From positions 806,001 to 870,000 of the forward strand of contig WACJ01000048.1 of assembly GCA_008973525.1 (NCBI GenBank): a stretch of DNA of 64,000 nt. Reading direction: 5' to 3'. The DNA comes from Stenopsyche tienmushanensis (Eukaryota > Arthropoda > Insecta > Trichoptera > Stenopsychidae). Below the pieces are notes generated by a model. It was not told where the DNA came from, did not search any database, and was given only the letters and a program-made list of their open reading frames with translations. Both the position numbers and the translations under genes were made by a program. This document shows, piece by piece, positions 63,401 to 64,000 of this stretch (the first letter of the stretch is position 1; each line of letters opens with the position of its first letter).

Positions 63401-63944
63401 TTACCTTATAATCATGGTTTAAGCCCATATTGGTACATTGTGGACACTCCCACGAATTAGGTAGATCTTCACTGGGAGAGCTTCCACCGGGACCCACACA
63501 GCTCGGATGCGATATAGAATAACAAATTGCACACTCCATTAATGCAGACGGTCCTCCACGACCTAAAATAAATAGGATTTGGATTTTTTATTTGATTTTT
63601 TAATAATCAATATGCTCGATTAACAGTTTAAAAATGATACATTACCAGCGTTGCCTTTGGCTTGTGGTGCAACAGGTGTTTGCATCCATCCGTCCAAATG
63701 ACAAACTACACAAGATGCAGTAACCGGTAACATTGGCTGAAAATATATTTTCAATTGCTTATAAAATACATTTCTAAAAAACAATAATCAGGAATTATAT
63801 CGTTTCAGTTCATTAATTACCTGCAAGCATTGTCTCATGTTGCAAGTCTGTTTTGCTCGCCCCGGTCCGCCAAATTTAACCATATCGTGACAGAATACGC
63901 ACTCTCCGCAATCAGATCGTTGACAAGCTTCACATTTTTTACAC
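60292..63944 (-). CDS. Kdm2: Kdm2 (JmjC/CXXC/PHD/F-box/LRR histone demethylase), C-terminal half
   Basis: Homologue of vertebrate KDM2A/KDM2B and fly Kdm2, a CpG-binding chromatin protein that removes H3K36 methylation and, in the KDM2B branch, recruits a PRC1 variant. Ten exons in phase encode about 551 residues here: a CXXC zinc finger, a PHD finger, a basic/Ser-rich linker, an F-box and LRRs, ending KLVDRRKTK and a TGA at 60,292. The catalytic JmjC domain lies upstream, beyond position 64,000. Order and spacing of domains match the family, and blocks such as GIIRRQP and RLAGTDITD match the KDM2 LRR region. Introns are short (about 70-200 bp) except the last (1.4 kb). It is a tandem neighbour of Lim1 but with no evident shared regulation. 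Confidence 0.95.
61607..61612 (-). promoter_or_regulatory. AATAAA poly(A) signal for the alternative Kdm2 end
   Basis: AATAAA on the minus strand 69 bp after the stop of the alternative last exon, which is a normal spacing. Confidence 0.35.
61681..61732 (-). CDS. Kdm2: Candidate alternative last exon of Kdm2
   Basis: A pyrimidine-rich acceptor (…CACATTTGCAG) opens a frame compatible with the phase-2 end of the preceding exon and encodes [17 protein letters not shown] before a TGA. A minus-strand AATAAA occurs at 61,607-61,612, 69 bp after the stop. Such an isoform would lack the last LRR and the basic tail of Kdm2. The evidence is acceptor, phase, open frame and a well-placed poly(A) signal, but no transcript. 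Confidence 0.4.
61827..62006 (-). CDS. Kdm2: Kdm2 exon: last full leucine-rich repeats
   Basis: 180 bp encoding [28 protein letters not shown] and [13 protein letters not shown], i.e. two further LRRs. It ends AG|GTATAA in phase 2. Two acceptors downstream fit this phase: 60,412 (family C-terminus) and 61,732 (short alternative end). Confidence 0.93.
62080..62343 (-). CDS. Kdm2: Kdm2 exon: leucine-rich repeats
   Basis: 264 bp encoding LRRs ([57 protein letters not shown]) with the LLSPP-D-RPG-like loop seen in the family. The repeat consensus LxxLxLxxN/C is evident. Acceptor ends in ATAG, donor AG|GTTGGT. Confidence 0.94.
62415..62551 (-). CDS. Kdm2: Kdm2 exon: F-box end and first LRR
   Basis: 137 bp encoding [20 protein letters not shown] then [26 protein letters not shown], followed by a W-x-N block, is a hallmark of KDM2 between the F-box and the LRRs. 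The Trp codon at the end is split with the next exon. Confidence 0.93.
62627..62803 (-). CDS. Kdm2: Kdm2 exon: F-box, first part
   Basis: 59 codons. The segment from [20 protein letters not shown] to LVCKTWAGY is the F-box core (LPxxxF, the L-V-C-K-x-W motif), the site for SKP1 binding in this family. The exon ends in phase 0 at ACG|GTAATT and the box is completed by the next exon (VDPILWRNM). Confidence 0.93.
62873..63129 (-). CDS. Kdm2: Kdm2 exon: charged linker before F-box
   Basis: 257 bp encoding a Lys/Asp/Ser-rich disordered stretch with a basic cluster (VKRRRS), a plausible nuclear-localisation signal, ending SNSTK. TTATAG acceptor, AAG|GTTTGT donor. Kdm2 proteins have such an unstructured segment between the PHD finger and the F-box. 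Confidence 0.88.
63202..63349 (-). CDS. Kdm2: Kdm2 exon: basic Ser-rich linker
   Basis: 148 bp encoding a His/Arg- then Ser-rich linker ([20 protein letters not shown] then [11 protein letters not shown]). No domain is seen. Phase 0 entry, phase 1 exit (G|GTATTA), consistent with both neighbours. Confidence 0.88.
63405..63562 (-). CDS. Kdm2: Kdm2 exon: rest of PHD finger
   Basis: 158 bp encoding [17 protein letters not shown], a Gly/Ser loop, then [12 protein letters not shown]. These supply the remaining zinc ligands (C-x2-C, H-x2-C, C-x2-C) of the PHD finger. Acceptor TTTTAG, donor AAG|GTAATT. Confidence 0.93.
63646..63736 (-). CDS. Kdm2: Kdm2 exon: start of PHD finger
   Basis: 91 bp encoding [17 protein letters not shown] and a short Gln/Ala-rich tail. 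It carries the first Cys pair (CVVC) of the PHD finger. In vertebrate KDM2A the same P-LPHTAVCLVC segment directly follows the CXXC domain. It ends in phase 1 (G|GTAATG donor). Confidence 0.92.
63821..63944 (-). CDS. Kdm2: Kdm2 exon: CXXC zinc finger
   Basis: Encodes [18 protein letters not shown] followed by [16 protein letters not shown] and NMRQC. This is the CXXC domain with both CXXCXXC clusters and the KFGGP motif that reads unmethylated CpG. It enters in phase 1 after a TTTCAAAG acceptor, so the preceding residue (Arg in relatives) is split, and ends in phase 0 at a CAG|GTAATT donor. 63,945-64,000 is intron. Confidence 0.95.
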
Positions 63945-64000
63945 CTTTGAAACAAATCCGCAATAAGTATAAGCCGCTTAATAGTACGAGTACAAAATTA

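Noticed and set aside
1..64000. CRISPR arrays, bacterial operons, riboswitches
   Set aside because: None seen; the window is plainly eukaryotic, with spliced genes and metazoan transposons.

Overview
This is an insect nuclear window, AT-rich with CpG-rich islands. The evidence is multi-exon genes with GT-AG introns, an arthropod-type 5S rRNA sequence, and many decayed mariner, pogo/Tigger, hAT, SINE and R1-like LINE fragments. I cannot name the order. CpG-rich blocks and several mariner families would suit Hymenoptera or Coleoptera, but that is a guess. Two protein genes are certain, both on the minus strand. Lim1 (LIM-homeodomain transcription factor, Lhx1/5 class) has four coding exons here: the two LIM-domain exons at 47,686-48,139, the acidic linker at 18,569-18,723, and the first three quarters of the homeobox at 18,277-18,495. 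Kdm2 (CXXC/PHD/F-box/LRR chromatin protein) occupies 60,292-63,944 with ten exons; its JmjC half lies beyond the right edge.

Layout. 1-18,276 is the intron that splits the Lim1 homeobox; the exon with the WFQN recognition-helix core is not in the window. This intron holds mariner-like, pogo/Tigger and hAT relics. 18,277-18,723 are Lim1 exons 3 and 4. 18,724-47,685 is a 29-kb Lim1 intron with GC-rich blocks (possible enhancers), a tRNA-derived SINE, six mariner relics and hAT pieces. It also holds a phase-compatible candidate alternative first exon at 19,044-19,092 that would make a homeodomain protein without LIM domains. 47,686-48,139 are the LIM exons, with GC-rich putative promoter blocks up to about 50,560. 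50.6-60.3 kb is AT-rich and intergenic or Kdm2 3' UTR. It holds a striking inverted pair of identical 5S rRNA genes around a pogo-like inverted repeat and a reverse-transcriptase fragment, and a nested transposon carrying an R1-like fragment. 60.3-64 kb is Kdm2, with a candidate alternative last exon.

Lim1 and Kdm2 are neighbours in tandem, but no functional link is visible. Most of the sequence is non-coding, and most short open frames in it are chance.
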